Source: Akanthomyces muscarius (lineage: Eukaryota > Ascomycota > Sordariomycetes > Hypocreales > Cordycipitaceae). Taken from it: DNA of 64,000 bases. This document shows, one piece after another, positions 33,838 to 43,141 of the stretch. The notes below the pieces were generated by a model, which was not told the DNA's origin, searched no databases, and saw only the letters and a list, made by a program, of their open reading frames with translations. The position numbers and the translations under genes were made by a program. Each line of letters begins with the position of its first letter. Positions within the stretch are counted from its first letter, which is position 1. The stretch is from the NCBI RefSeq assembly GCF_028009165.1, contig NC_079242.1, positions 1,736,001 to 1,800,000 of the forward strand. The letters run 5' to 3'.

Positions 33838-35730
33838 ATGAAGTCAATTTTGCGCTTCTTCGCGTCGACTCTCACATTCGCTAAAATCATCAACGCCCAG
33901 GTGGATCTTGGAACAGCTTCGTCTTTCGCAGTCCTAGGTGGCGAGGCAGTTACCAACACTGGATTCTCGAAAATTTACGGTGATGTTGGTGTTTCTCCCG
34001 GCCTAGCTATAACCGGATTCCCCCCCGGAGTAATTACCAACGGCATCACCCATGCGGCGGATGCAGTAGCTGCTCAAGCACAGTCTGACATCACTACAGC
34101 CTACAATGCCGCGGCCAAAGAGCTCTCGCATGTTGACTTGACCGGGCAAGACTTGGGTGGTATGACACTTGTTGCAGGTGTCTACACCTTTTCATCCAGC
34201 GCTCAGCTCACGGGCCCTCTTACTCTTGACGGCCAAGGTGATTCCGGCAGTGTCTGGATTTTTCAGATAGGCTCAACGCTGACCACCGCAAGTGCTGCCC
34301 ACGTGCTCCTCATTGGCGGTGCCTCTTCCTGCAACGTCTTTTGGCAGGTGGGGAGCTCCGCTACTATTGGTACAGCTACGGTGTTTGTCGGTAACATTCT
34401 GGCTCTGACTTCCATCACATTTACCACCGGCGCGAGCTCTCAGGGAGGTCTTTATGCCCGGAATGGTGCTGTAACGTTGGATAATAACGATGTTAATGCC
34501 GGTATTGACTGTTCCACCCAGTCAACGACGACGCCAGGCACGACTTCATCAGGCACGACTTCATCAGGCATGACTTCATCAGGCATGACTTCACCTGGCA
34601 TGACTTCACCTGGCATGACTTCACCTGGCATGACTTCACCGGGCATGACTTCATCAGGCATGACTTCATCAGGCATGACTTCATCAGGCATGACTTCATC
34701 AGACATGACTTCGCCGGGCATGACTTCATCAGGCATGACTTCATCAGGCATGACTTCACCGGGCATGACTTCAACAAGCCCGACCTCGACAAGCCCGACT
34801 TCAATGACTACAACTTCAACAATCATGAATTCAACAAGCCCGACTTCAATGACCACAACTTCAACAATCATGAATTCAACAAGTGAGACTTCAACGACCA
34901 CATCTTCAATGACCACAACTTCAATGACCACAACTTCAATGACCACAACTTCAATGACCACAACTTCAATGACCACAACTTCAATGACCACAACTTCAAT
35001 GACCACAACGTCACTGACCACAACTTCACTGACCACAACTTCAGCAAACATGAATTCAACGAGCATGACTTCGATAAACTCATCAACCTTTGGCACCACA
35101 AAAGTTACAGTCACAGTCACTACCGCGGGTACAACGAACCTGACATCCCCCACAGTGGATTTGACACGGTATACAACCACGAAGAAAGCAGGTGCTACCA
35201 CCAAGAAAGACCAAACTTCTCCTGGGACCACGGGATCAGCCACTACAGATTCGGCAACGAACTCAACTCTGATTGCACCAAAGCAGACGAAGGTGTCTTC
35301 AACGGCCCATAAAGTCATCACAACAATAACGTTTACCATAACGTGTCCTGTTGCACCGACCGTGATTAAAACTTATGGCCAAACTTACTTTATTGAAACA
35401 CCATGCACGACAACATTGACAGCTACGGCTACGGTCGATAAAACTGGTTCCTACCAGACGCCCGGAGCTTGTGAGGACTGCATCCAGTACTCACATCCAC
35501 ATGCGCCTCCTCAGTCGGTACCAGCTTTGACAGTTACAGCGACGCCCGACAAACCTGGTTCCAGTCAGACGCAAGGACCTTCTGAGGACGGTGTCATGTC
35601 CTCGCATCCCCAGACGGTACCGACTTCGTATGGTCCACCGCTTGTGGCTAGTACCGCGGGCACGAATTGGCCAAATGTGGCTTTTCTTGTAGCCATGGCC
35701 TTGTTTTCGACCAGTCTGGGATTACTTTAA
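33838..35730 (+). CDS. GPI-anchored cell-wall protein with DUF3494 ice-binding-type domain and Ser/Thr repeat stalk
   Basis: Single exon, 630 aa from the ATG at 33838; the upstream in-frame TTG is not needed because the signal peptide (MKSILRFFASTLTFAKIINA) starts at this Met. Residues about 22-225 are a DUF3494 domain: VDLGTASSFAVLGGEAVTNT, GDVGVSPG, GVYTFSSSAQLTGPLTLDGQ, SVWIFQIGS and CNVFWQVGSSATIGTATVFVG. A mucin-like stalk of TSSGM, TSPGM and TSMTT repeats follows (about 240-410), then a Thr-rich linker with Cys pairs. The C-terminus ends in a hydrophobic GPI-type signal (NWPNVAFLVAMALFSTSLGLL). DUF3494 proteins bind ice in many microbes, but in fungi the fold also occurs in adhesin-like wall proteins. 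Which applies here is open. It lies between the two copies of the UstYa/precursor pair. Confidence 0.85.
   Translation: MKSILRFFASTLTFAKIINAQVDLGTASSFAVLGGEAVTNTGFSKIYGDVGVSPGLAITGFPPGVITNGITHAADAVAAQAQSDITTAYNAAAKELSHVDLTGQDLGGMTLVAGVYTFSSSAQLTGPLTLDGQGDSGSVWIFQIGSTLTTASAAHVLLIGGASSCNVFWQVGSSATIGTATVFVGNILALTSITFTTGASSQGGLYARNGAVTLDNNDVNAGIDCSTQSTTTPGTTSSGTTSSGMTSSGMTSPGMTSPGMTSPGMTSPGMTSSGMTSSGMTSSGMTSSDMTSPGMTSSGMTSSGMTSPGMTSTSPTSTSPTSMTTTSTIMNSTSPTSMTTTSTIMNSTSETSTTTSSMTTTSMTTTSMTTTSMTTTSMTTTSMTTTSMTTTSLTTTSLTTTSANMNSTSMTSINSSTFGTTKVTVTVTTAGTTNLTSPTVDLTRYTTTKKAGATTKKDQTSPGTTGSATTDSATNSTLIAPKQTKVSSTAHKVITTITFTITCPVAPTVIKTYGQTYFIETPCTTTLTATATVDKTGSYQTPGACEDCIQYSHPHAPPQSVPALTVTATPDKPGSSQTQGPSEDGVMSSHPQTVPTSYGPPLVASTAGTNWPNVAFLVAMALFSTSLGLL
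34530..35045 (+). repeat. In-frame 15-bp tandem repeats encoding TS(S/P)GM and TSMTT
   Basis: From about 34530 to 34770 the coding strand repeats ACTTCATCAGGCATG and variants with CACCTGGC or CACCGGGC. From about 34885 to 35045 it repeats ACTTCAATGACCACA. Both unit types are 15 bp, so copy-number change keeps the frame and alters stalk length. The second array is almost perfect, a sign of recent expansion or homogenisation. Confidence 0.85.
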
Positions 35731-36185
35731 AGGATTCTTAGTTACAGCTAGTTCAGACGACCCGTCCACCTATATATTGGTTCAGTAGGGCACGCATCGG
35801 CTATCTTTGACTACTATAGCGAGCTATAAATCCAAGACACGCCTTCTTACTCTGTGCAAGCTTGTATTATTCATGTCAGCCAGTGCAATGATCCCAGTGC
35901 AATGTATATTTATATATCCTCTCTATGCTTGAAAAAATCTTGGCAGTTCTTCTATGGATAGCCAGATCTCGGCCCGTCCACTGTACAACTCATACACTGA
36001 CCATGCTACCCGTCTATCTCGTCCTCGAGTGGACACAGCTGGGGCTGCCAACTTTACAAAAAGATTTACAGAACTTTTCAATATTTTCCTCTGCACTCGC
36101 TACCTATGACTAGCTTTATCCTTGTCTTAATCCAACTCCCCTTTCGAGATCTGTCGTACTCTAAGCTAGTCATTGAGTCTATTTG
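35731..36185. other. Intergenic region between the wall-protein gene and the precursor ORF
   Basis: This 455 bp gap holds the 3' ends of the wall-protein gene (+) and the repeat ORF (-). It contains short AT-rich motifs such as ATATTTATATATCC near 35905. No gene is supported. Confidence 0.4.
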
Positions 36186-36644
36186 CTATCTGTCGAGTTG
36201 CTCAACACTCAGAGTTGAGCGCTGGCGCGGAGTGCCCACGTATTTGTACCGCTTGTCAAGCTGCTCGTTACTCTGAGCTGCGCGCGGAGTGTCTGTCTCA
36301 TGGTACCGCTTGTCGAGGTTCTCATCACTGGAGGCTGGGCGTGGACTGTGCCCGTATCTGTGTCGCTTGCTCACACGACCGAAACTGCGTCTTCCGAAGA
36401 GATTAAGCACGCTTCCCAGCTTCCCAGGGCTTGCAGCTACTCTAGCCGTCTCCGCGCCCTTATTGGAGTTGTGGGCCAGGTATGGATTGTTGACGGTGGC
36501 ACGTTTGACGGCATCTTGGGCAACAACTGTGCGCGACCTCCGATCGGCAACGGGGGCCGAATGGCAAAGTTTATCCATATTGACCTGTAGCCAGCCGTGA
36601 TGCAAGTTGTAGTCGAAAACAGAGGCTGAGCCCATCTTACCCAT
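36186..36644 (-). CDS. Candidate Kex2-processed repeat precursor (RiPP-like), N-terminus unresolved
   Basis: An open frame of 152 codons. Its C-terminal third is three tandem units, each opening with a dibasic KR: KRHRYGHSPRPASSDENLD, KRYHETDTPRAAQSNEQLD, and a 21-residue unit from KRYKYVGTPR to VEQLD, then R and the stop. The pattern is KR, a Tyr within three residues, (S/T)PR, then a polar run ending E(N/Q)LD. Units of similar sequence released at KR are the hallmark of Kex2-cut fungal peptides, including UstA-type RiPP precursors. The ORF is divergent from a UstYa-like gene, the enzyme family that modifies such peptides. Against it, no signal peptide is visible in this frame, so an upstream exon or a changed start would be needed. 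It may be decayed at the 5' end. The assignment rests on repeats plus context. Confidence 0.5.
   Translation of the reverse strand: MGKMGSASVFDYNLHHGWLQVNMDKLCHSAPVADRRSRTVVAQDAVKRATVNNPYLAHNSNKGAETARVAASPGKLGSVLNLFGRRSFGRVSKRHRYGHSPRPASSDENLDKRYHETDTPRAAQSNEQLDKRYKYVGTPRQRSTLSVEQLDR
36192..36368 (-). repeat. Three tandem Kex2-bounded repeat units
   Basis: The plus-strand limits of the units are 36312-36368 (57 nt), 36255-36311 (57 nt) and 36192-36254 (63 nt). Each starts, on the coding strand, with AAGCG encoding KR. The DNA is diverged but the KR, PR and E-x-L-D positions are held, which argues for past selection on the peptide and not for a fresh DNA slippage event. Confidence 0.65.
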
Positions 36645-36701
36645 GCCTGCTGCGCCCTCGTGTTGACATGTAGGTAGCCGTGATGCAAGTAATAGTCAAG
36701 C
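36581..36701. repeat. Direct repeat upstream of the precursor core region
   Basis: TGACCTGTAGCCAGCCGTGATG at 36581 recurs as TGACATGTAGGTAGCCGTGA at 36664, with flanks continuing to about 38 bp each. The copies are about 83 bp apart. A third, worn relative is found near 32139-32180 in the decayed copy. On the minus strand the units read YNLHHGWLQVN and YYLHHGYLHVN, so this may be an internal duplication of coding or leader sequence. Confidence 0.55.
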
Positions 36702-37029
36702 AACGCGTGCACCCGGCTTACTCATGACAACAAATACACTTCTATGATTCTGCATGCAGCCGCTGTATTTTCTACACCGCATCCGCCTCCTTTATTACAT
36801 TTATCGGATTCGGTTAGCTACTTGTCGGTCAGCGCGGCTGGATGAATTCGCAACCTGGTGTACGCAGCAACGCAATACCAATCACGTGTGCAGCCAGACG
36901 AGTGTCACTTCTGATTTAAGATAAAGGGCGTTTGATCCCCCAGTGTTCGCACTTGATCACTTCACTACATCTCGCAATCTCAGTTTTGAACGCTTCTTTA
37001 CCTTGCCAAGATTTCTCTCCACAGCAAAC

Positions 37030-37938
37030 ATGAGCTCCTCCAGTTTTGATGAAGAACGGCCTTTCGTCTCGAAGTACAAGCAAAATCCAGGCCCTAGCCA
37101 GCGGCGGACAAAGAGAGAGAAGGCCGCGATTCTGTTGCTAGTTCTCAACGCGCTAGGCACACTCAGCAGCATACTGAGCTTAGCTTTTTTCCTGATACAT
37201 TTGAGCCGAATGCAACAAGTAGAACTCGCCGATTGCTTTGACGGTGATTTTCCCCCAACTCCAGACAAACTTCCTCCAGCTAATTGGGCAACAGATACCC
37301 TTTTGAATCCACCAATCATATGGGAAACTCGAACCTTCAACAGTACGGTCGATGAAAAAAGTGGCGTGGTCGAGGACCTTTTCACACCGTCAAGTCATAC
37401 AACGGCTGCGGATTGGGAATCCATCCTGGATGTGGGCGAAATTCGCCTCACCAACGCAGAGGCAGCTCGTTTGTCCCAGAACACGTCTCACTTGTATGGA
37501 GGAGAGGACGGGTATGCAGGAGTGCTGGAGGTATTCCAGCAGCTGGATTGCCTGGTAAGCAAACTTTCTTTTTCCTTTCTCGAGCCAGCTTTACCCATCC
37601 AGTACGGTCGACTTTAAACATCAGCACAACTGACTACCTGTTCACAGAACCGCATACGGAAGCAGTTCTTCAACGTTTCGTCACCCGTTGAAGACGCAGG
37701 GGACTCTGAGCATCTGCGCCACTGGCGCGACAAGCACTGTTTTGACTACCTGTGGCAGACGCTCCTATGCCACGCCGACGTCAGCGTCATGACGGTCGGG
37801 TGGAACGAGAAGCAGCAGGCCTTTAGCGCCAACTTTGCGGTGACGAAGCAGTGCAGGAACTTTGAGGCCATCCATAACTGGGCCAAGAATAGAGAGGCGA
37901 GCTTCAAGCCGCCCGGTGGTACACACCCCGGAATTATT
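37030..37938 (+). CDS. UstYa-like (DUF3328) membrane protein with altered HxxHC motifs
   Basis: Two exons, 37030-37554 and 37648-37938, with a 93 nt intron (GTAAGC donor, CTGAC branch, TTCACAG acceptor; phase 0). The protein is 271 aa, the usual length for the family. The layout is typical: a short basic N-terminus, one membrane helix at about 32-58 (KAAILLLVLNALGTLSSILS), then a lumenal domain with WESILDVGEIRLTNAEAARL, FQQLDCLNRIRKQFF, DKHCFDYLWQTLLCHADVS and KQCRNFEAIHNWAK. UstYa enzymes carry out oxidative cyclisation or other changes on fungal RiPPs, using two HxxHC motifs. Here motif 1 is QQLDC (170-174) and motif 2 is RDKHC (202-206), so three of the four His are missing. It may be a divergent enzyme, an accessory subunit or an inactive paralogue. 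It is divergent from the repeat ORF. Confidence 0.8.
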
Positions 37939-38446
37939 GAGTCTAGGGAGTTGGCATAGACTGATAGACACAAACACGGGAGGCGGTCTAGTACCATCTT
38001 CTGGTCTGTAGGTAGAAACGGGATATAGCTAGAGGCTTGGGCACTCAATGCTTTTTGAGCAGCTCGTCGATAATTCATGAGATTGCACACACCAGTAAAA
38101 CATATTTTCCAAACACGCGCCCTCTCTGCTATTGAACTCTCACTAGTCAAGGATGCGATCTCAAAGAGGGAGCTCACTGAGTGGACTACGAGCAGCGAAG
38201 CCGAGAACCTAGGGAGCCGCAGCCCACGCTCGGGTGGGGGACAGTGCCTAGTATGTGGTTCGCTTATTTTGGTGACATGCAGAATGCCTTGGTTGGCTCG
38301 TAACGACTGACTTGAGACGTCGCAGCGGTAGACGAGCATCAGGCTGCGTGGCTGCGTGGCGTTGGCGGCATCATCCGCACTCTCCACAGGGGTTTCTTTG
38401 TCGTCTTTGTGCAACCGCCCAGCTCGCCCAATCCAGCATGATTTAG
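37939..38446. other. Spacer right of the UstYa-like gene
   Basis: There is no intact gene. A possible intron-like segment with GTATGT, ACTGAC and CGCAG signals runs from about 38250 to 38325, but flanking frames do not join into a recognisable protein. Confidence 0.3.
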
Positions 38447-38700
38447 TCTAGGGCATTTTTGTGGCCGAGTCGCGCGAGTCTCGGTACGACGTCAACGACG
38501 ACGGCTCGCTGAGCCGCACAGTGCGACCAGAGGACTTTGTCATTGAGGGCCTGGACAATGCGGCCGTGTGTCTGCTCAAGAATGTTCTTGGGGGCAGACA
38601 CAAGTACATGGTCGCCGGCGCGGTGACGGCGACGCCGCCCATCAGCCGCTACGTGCGAGACGATGTAACCGTGCAGGTGATTTTCTTTCAGGCTCCTTAA
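38447..38700 (+). pseudogene. Orphan exon-like fragment of an unrecognised protein
   Basis: After an acceptor-like TTTAGTCTAG, the frame GIFVAESRESRYDVNDDGSL runs on through SRTVRPEDFVIEGLDNAAVC and GGRHKYMVAGAVTATPP to a stop at 38700. Its GC-rich third positions and balanced residue use look like real coding sequence, in contrast to its AT-rich surroundings. No start codon or upstream exon could be connected. I do not recognise the family. It may be the 3' end of a truncated gene or a terminal exon whose partners I failed to see. Confidence 0.3.
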
Positions 38701-39209
38701 GGAGGCATGCGGGCGGCTGCTTGCCATGAATATATGTGTTACAAAAAATCGACCGTCTTTGCCCTGAAAGTGAGACGACTATAAAGCCACTGTGTCATGG
38801 TAGTAAAATGCGACGTGTCGCCTGTTCACACTAGTGCACATGTCTGGATAGAGAGCATTGGCACTGTACCAAAGCATGGATCCATTTATGTATATTAAAA
38901 AGCTGGAAAGACCAGCTCATCTTCTGGGGAATCATATCTGCACTTTCCAACTACTAAAAGGGCGATTGGCACTGTCAGCCTACGCCTGAAACGAAATAGC
39001 ACAACCCAACCGGGTAAAAGACGACATTAAATAGCATTTAGATCCATATCAACGCCGCAGATGTCTTTTACCGAGCATCCTTCCTTCGATTACATCCGCG
39101 TCGAGTTTCCGTCCAACGTTGCATTCATTACGTGAAAACCGTCACGCGTACCGCCGCCTCGCTCTTATTCCATCCACTTCTCGCCAGCGCATGCGCGTCG
39201 TCGCGTTGC
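38701..39209. other. Intergenic region
   Basis: This 509 bp AT-leaning stretch has no recognised feature. Its right part should contain the 3' untranslated region of the RCR-family gene. Confidence 0.4.
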
Positions 39210-39808
39210 TTATTTGCCGGGGGGAGGACCGGGAGGAGGCGCGTAGCCACCCTCAGGCTGGTAGGTGTTGGGCGGGTGCTGGGGGGCGCCGTACTGCTGG
39301 TTACCGTAGTAGCCTTCGTTGGGGTTGAAGGTGGTGCCGGTGTTCTGGGGCTGCTGAGAGTTGCCGTAGTTGGGGGGCGCCTGGTAGCCACCCGGCTGCG
39401 GCTGGTTGTAGTCGTAGGCGCCCTGCTGAGGGTAGGTCTGCTGGGGATAGCTCTGGTTGTAGGTGTTTTGGTTGTTGTTATTGTTGTTGCCACCCCATTT
39501 GTTGCCCATCCAGCCGGTGCCATACATGGGCTTGGCGCCCTTGCGAGAGCGACGACGGGCGCAGCAGCTAAAAAGAAACTAGTTAGTTTTCTGGAGGAAT
39601 GGAGCGTCGGCGCGCGGTGGGGAGCAGCAACGTACGTGCAGAGGAAGAGGAAGACGAGGGCGAAGAAGATGAGGACGCCGACGAGGACCCAGCGACCCCA
39701 GCTGGACCAGCTGTTGCGGTAACAGTAACCGTTGCTGCGGTACGAGTAGCCGCTGGGGCATCGACCGCTGCTGATGTAGCGGTCTGCGAGAATGTGTGTG
39801 GCGTCCAT
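39210..39808 (-). CDS. RCR-family single-pass membrane protein (Rcr1/Rcr2-like)
   Basis: Two exons on the minus strand: 39636-39808 and 39210-39567. The 68 nt intron has a GTACGT donor, a CTAACTAG branch region and a TTTTTAG acceptor. The product is 176 aa. A short Tyr/Cys-rich N-terminus (SSGRCPSGYSYRSNGYCY) precedes one membrane helix at about 40-57 (WVLVGVLIFFALVFLFLC). A basic cluster ARRRSRKGAK follows, then the family landmark PMYGTGWMG, and the tail is Asn/Gln/Pro/Tyr-rich. A PPxY motif (PPNY, about 122-125) is present, which in the family recruits the Rsp5 ubiquitin ligase. Yeast Rcr1 affects chitin deposition and Rcr2 traffics permeases between endosome, vacuole and plasma membrane. 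The precise role here is inferred from the family. Confidence 0.85.
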
Positions 39809-42480
39809 GGTGAATTGAGGCGTCGGCGATTGATTTCCTGGGGAAACTGGATTTTTTTTTTCGTCGACGATGCGATGGATGAAGGAGAAAGGAGGATGGG
39901 GGAAGCGATGGGGACCCGAAGAGTAGAAGAGACGCGAGCGGTCTCGTCAGAGGCGGCACTTGTTATAACTAAAAGTGGGCTTCACTTTAAGCCAAGCGAA
40001 GCGGCGTGGCGGCGAACTGTGCAGGGCTGGCTAGCTCGGACCGGTTTCTCGTAGAGCAGGCGAGCAGAGTGCGAAAACAAAAATCCTTTAGCTTCGGACG
40101 TCGCTGGCTATGACGAAAAATAAAATAATAAAAATACTCGGCCAAGATGAAGGATGAAATGGCGAAACGTCGGAATCGGATGAAAGCAGAGGCACGACCT
40201 TGGGTTGCATGTGGCAGGGCAGGATTAAAGTCAGAAACAAGGCCCAGCAGCTGAAAAAGAGGCGGAGCCAGGCCGGACCTTTGTGGCTGGGGCGGCGGCC
40301 TGGGCGCGCTGAAAAAAAGAGAGTGTGTCAAGCGTGTGCGCGTTCTCACTAGACCAAAGCTCAGTTTCTTTTCTTCGTGATCAGCGCCGCAAAGTTTCTA
40401 CGAGCGTCGTCGTTCACAGGGGCGTCCCTCACCTTCTGCCTTGCTATACTCCGAAAGTCGCCTCTTCTGCTGGGCAAGACTTTGTCGGCCAACCGTGCTG
40501 CCGTGCTTGGCCCCAGGTGGCGGTGCAGCGCAATGCTCGACGTCATCTGGGCGGAATCGCACATGCAGCCTGCCTCTGTGGGCCGCTACTGCAGCCGAAG
40601 CTTGTTCTGCCCAGTTCTTTGTGGCAGCATTACAGGGGGGGGAGGCCCCAGGCACTAGCTGCCCTAAATTGCCCAAGGTAGCGCAGGTAGTCGTCTGTGG
40701 CTTAGCGTCGGAGCCAGGAGCTTCCTGTGGCGGCCTCTTCAACACATGTCCACGGCAAGACGGCTGCCCGAGACTGTACGTTATTTTCTTTTTAACTAGT
40801 TTTGTAAAAGATGCCAAAACGGAATTTAGCAGGAGATGATACCAAACCGCACAAGAAATGTATCAGTGCTTGCGCGTTTCTCTGTCATATGACACCAGAT
40901 ATACATCACTGCCCCTACGCCAAGAACACCCAGAAGCACAAGGGCCTAAATAGTACCCAAAAGAAAGGGCGATACTGAGGGCCCATTTCGTACTTTGCAA
41001 CGTGTTTGAAGTTCGTACCGGTATCCCACCTGGCCTGCGGTATCCCACCTGGCCTGCGACTCTCCAAACGGGCGCCGATGCCGATACCCGGCCGCGCGTA
41101 CATTTCGCCCAGTGGCTCAGCTTTTTCGGACATTGACAGGCGTGCGTCGGCACGGAACAGCCATGCCGTTTCGGCGATTCGGCGATTCGACCCCAAAATC
41201 TTCAAGTGAGGGCTTGCAGTGCTGCAGTGTTTCCATAATTGATTCCTTCATGTTCGGGCTGCTGAATGGCAACGGGGCCGGGGCGGCTTGCAAACCGCTT
41301 GGTTCCCGTGCCAGTTTCACCTGATGGCGTATAAGCCGAGGCGCAGAGAGTGACAAATGCCAATGCATACACTACGCGTGCGATTTCCGATGCCTTGAAC
41401 ACCGCCCGAGGTGGCATTGTAGAATGTCATATTGGTTCGAGGAGCAACGCATCCCTGATGTAGTATATCTTGTCCTCTGCTATGCGGGAATCAAAGTTGC
41501 AATGAAGCCGCCCCCCTCGCTGCCACTTGCTGTCACCTGGACACCTACCCACCATCATTGATACTTTTCTTATATTTTAATCACAGCTCCCTTGATCTGC
41601 GAGTACCTGCAGTTCCCAATCGCGCTTCCGTGAGGATCAAAACCAACAAAGGCGCACGTTGCCGCCGAGCAGCAGTTCCTGTCCTGCACCGTCGCGAGAT
41701 CGAGAAAATTCGCCGGCCATTCTGACGTTGCAACGGCCACGAAGTCAGTTCTGTACAGTTTGCGAGAACAGAATCACCGAGACATGTGAATCCACCGTCA
41801 TTACCAACACGAGCAAAGCAGCAAGACTTATCAACACGGCATTTATTACATCTTTGCAGAGACTACACAATGGGTGAAGCAGCCAGGCTGTCTTTCCCAA
41901 TCTCCATCTCTCCGTCCAAAAAGAACATCTACTACCCGAGAAAGATTTAACTACCATTCGCGGCTTTCTAATCGTTTTCGCATCGCTGTGTATTACCATT
42001 CTCCATCACTCTTGTCAAAACAACGCAAAAGAAGGGGCAAGACAAAAATGATGAGAAAAAAAAAGACAAGTCTCTTCTGAACAAAAGTAACCCGTGGCGC
42101 CTTGCTGCAATGGACAAAAATAGCTCTCGAAAATCATTGGCTTTTGTTTGCCCTGGAAAGTAGGAATAGGCGTCTTGGCACCAGACATCATTGGAAACTT
42201 TTGTGCTTTAATCATGATGCTTCGCGGGTGGCCAGTTCGCGTATTATGTCGCCATAGGTCGTAGGTCGTTAAAGGGTAATACATGAGCTGGATTCCAGCT
42301 CCGCATTTTGGTAGTGTCCACGTCGTTGGCGTGGTGGTATCGTAGTCGTAGGTTATAAAAGAGGATTGCATAGGGCATAGTCGATATCGTTAGAGTCGAG
42401 CAACGCAGCTCCGGCGTAACAAGACGCGTGAGCCGAGCCAAGCCTTGCTGGCTTCTTGTTGGCGCGGACAAGGCCATTTC
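39809..42480. other. 2.7 kb intergenic region
   Basis: It lies upstream of the RCR-family gene and downstream of the small conserved-looking gene. A T10 run occurs at about 39851. A short direct duplication (GTATCCCACCTGGCCTGCG, twice in tandem near 41020-41058) is present. No frame in this stretch shows domain-like character. Confidence 0.4.
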
Positions 42481-43141
42481 TTACAGGCCGCTGCGAGGAA
42501 AGGAGTACCGGTTTCGTCGCGCCTCCTCGGCCGCCTTGGCGTTTCGATCGGCCGCCTGCTGGGCCTGCTGCTTGGCGGCCAGGGCGTTGATCTTCTCGCG
42601 GGCCCTGAGCAGGCTGCTGTTGTCCTGCTGCTTGATCTTGGCGCGGATGTCGTAGAGCGCCATGAGGGTCGAGGCGCGCTCGAGGTCGTCGTCGACGTCG
42701 GAGCTGCCGCCGCGCGGGGTGCCCGGGATCGAGTTGGTGTTGGATGAGGGGCGCGACAGGTTGGGGGAGCTGATGAGGATGCGGCGACCCAGCTTGTCAA
42801 ACTTGGGCAGGCCGGCCTGCTCGGTGGACCAGTGGCGGCGCATGGCAGGAGGGCGCTGCGGCTGCTGCTGCTGCGGCTGCGAGGTCGGGGCCTCGTTGGC
42901 GAGATCGGATCGGACAATGGGGACGTTGGCGTTGACGATGGCGGCGGCAGCCTGGGGTTCCTGTTGGGGAGTCGGTCAGTATATGCGACGGAGACGAGTG
43001 GTAGCGATTCCCGCCCGGGCTACTGCGGATAGACGGCACTCGGTGCCAAACTAGGCATGCAGAGAGGAGGATAAGCACACGTACCGCTGCGCCAAGGTTG
43101 CTCAGATCGGCGAGGACCTGGGAAAGTTGCAAGCTCTCCAT
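42481..43141 (-). CDS. Small conserved-looking protein of unknown function
   Basis: Two exons on the minus strand: 43085-43141 (MESLQLSQVLADLSNLGAA) and 42481-42960. The 124 nt intron has a GTACGT donor and a CCAACAG acceptor; phase 0. The product is 178 aa. It opens with a short amphipathic helix and continues with an Ala/Gln/Pro-rich stretch ending QQQQPQRPPAMRRHW. A motif-like block GLPKFDKLGRRILISSPNLS follows, then an acidic segment DVDDDLERASTLMALYDIRA and a highly charged helix (AKIKQQDNSSLLRAREKINA) likely to form a coiled coil. No signal peptide or membrane segment is present. The clean splice joining and coherent helix patterns make it a real gene in my judgement. I do not recognise a named family and assign no function. 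Confidence 0.7.

Noticed and set aside
34452..35339. 295-codon minus-strand frame of VMPDEVMPDE-type repeats
   Set aside because: It is the antisense reading of the Ser/Thr repeat stalk in the DUF3494 wall-protein gene.
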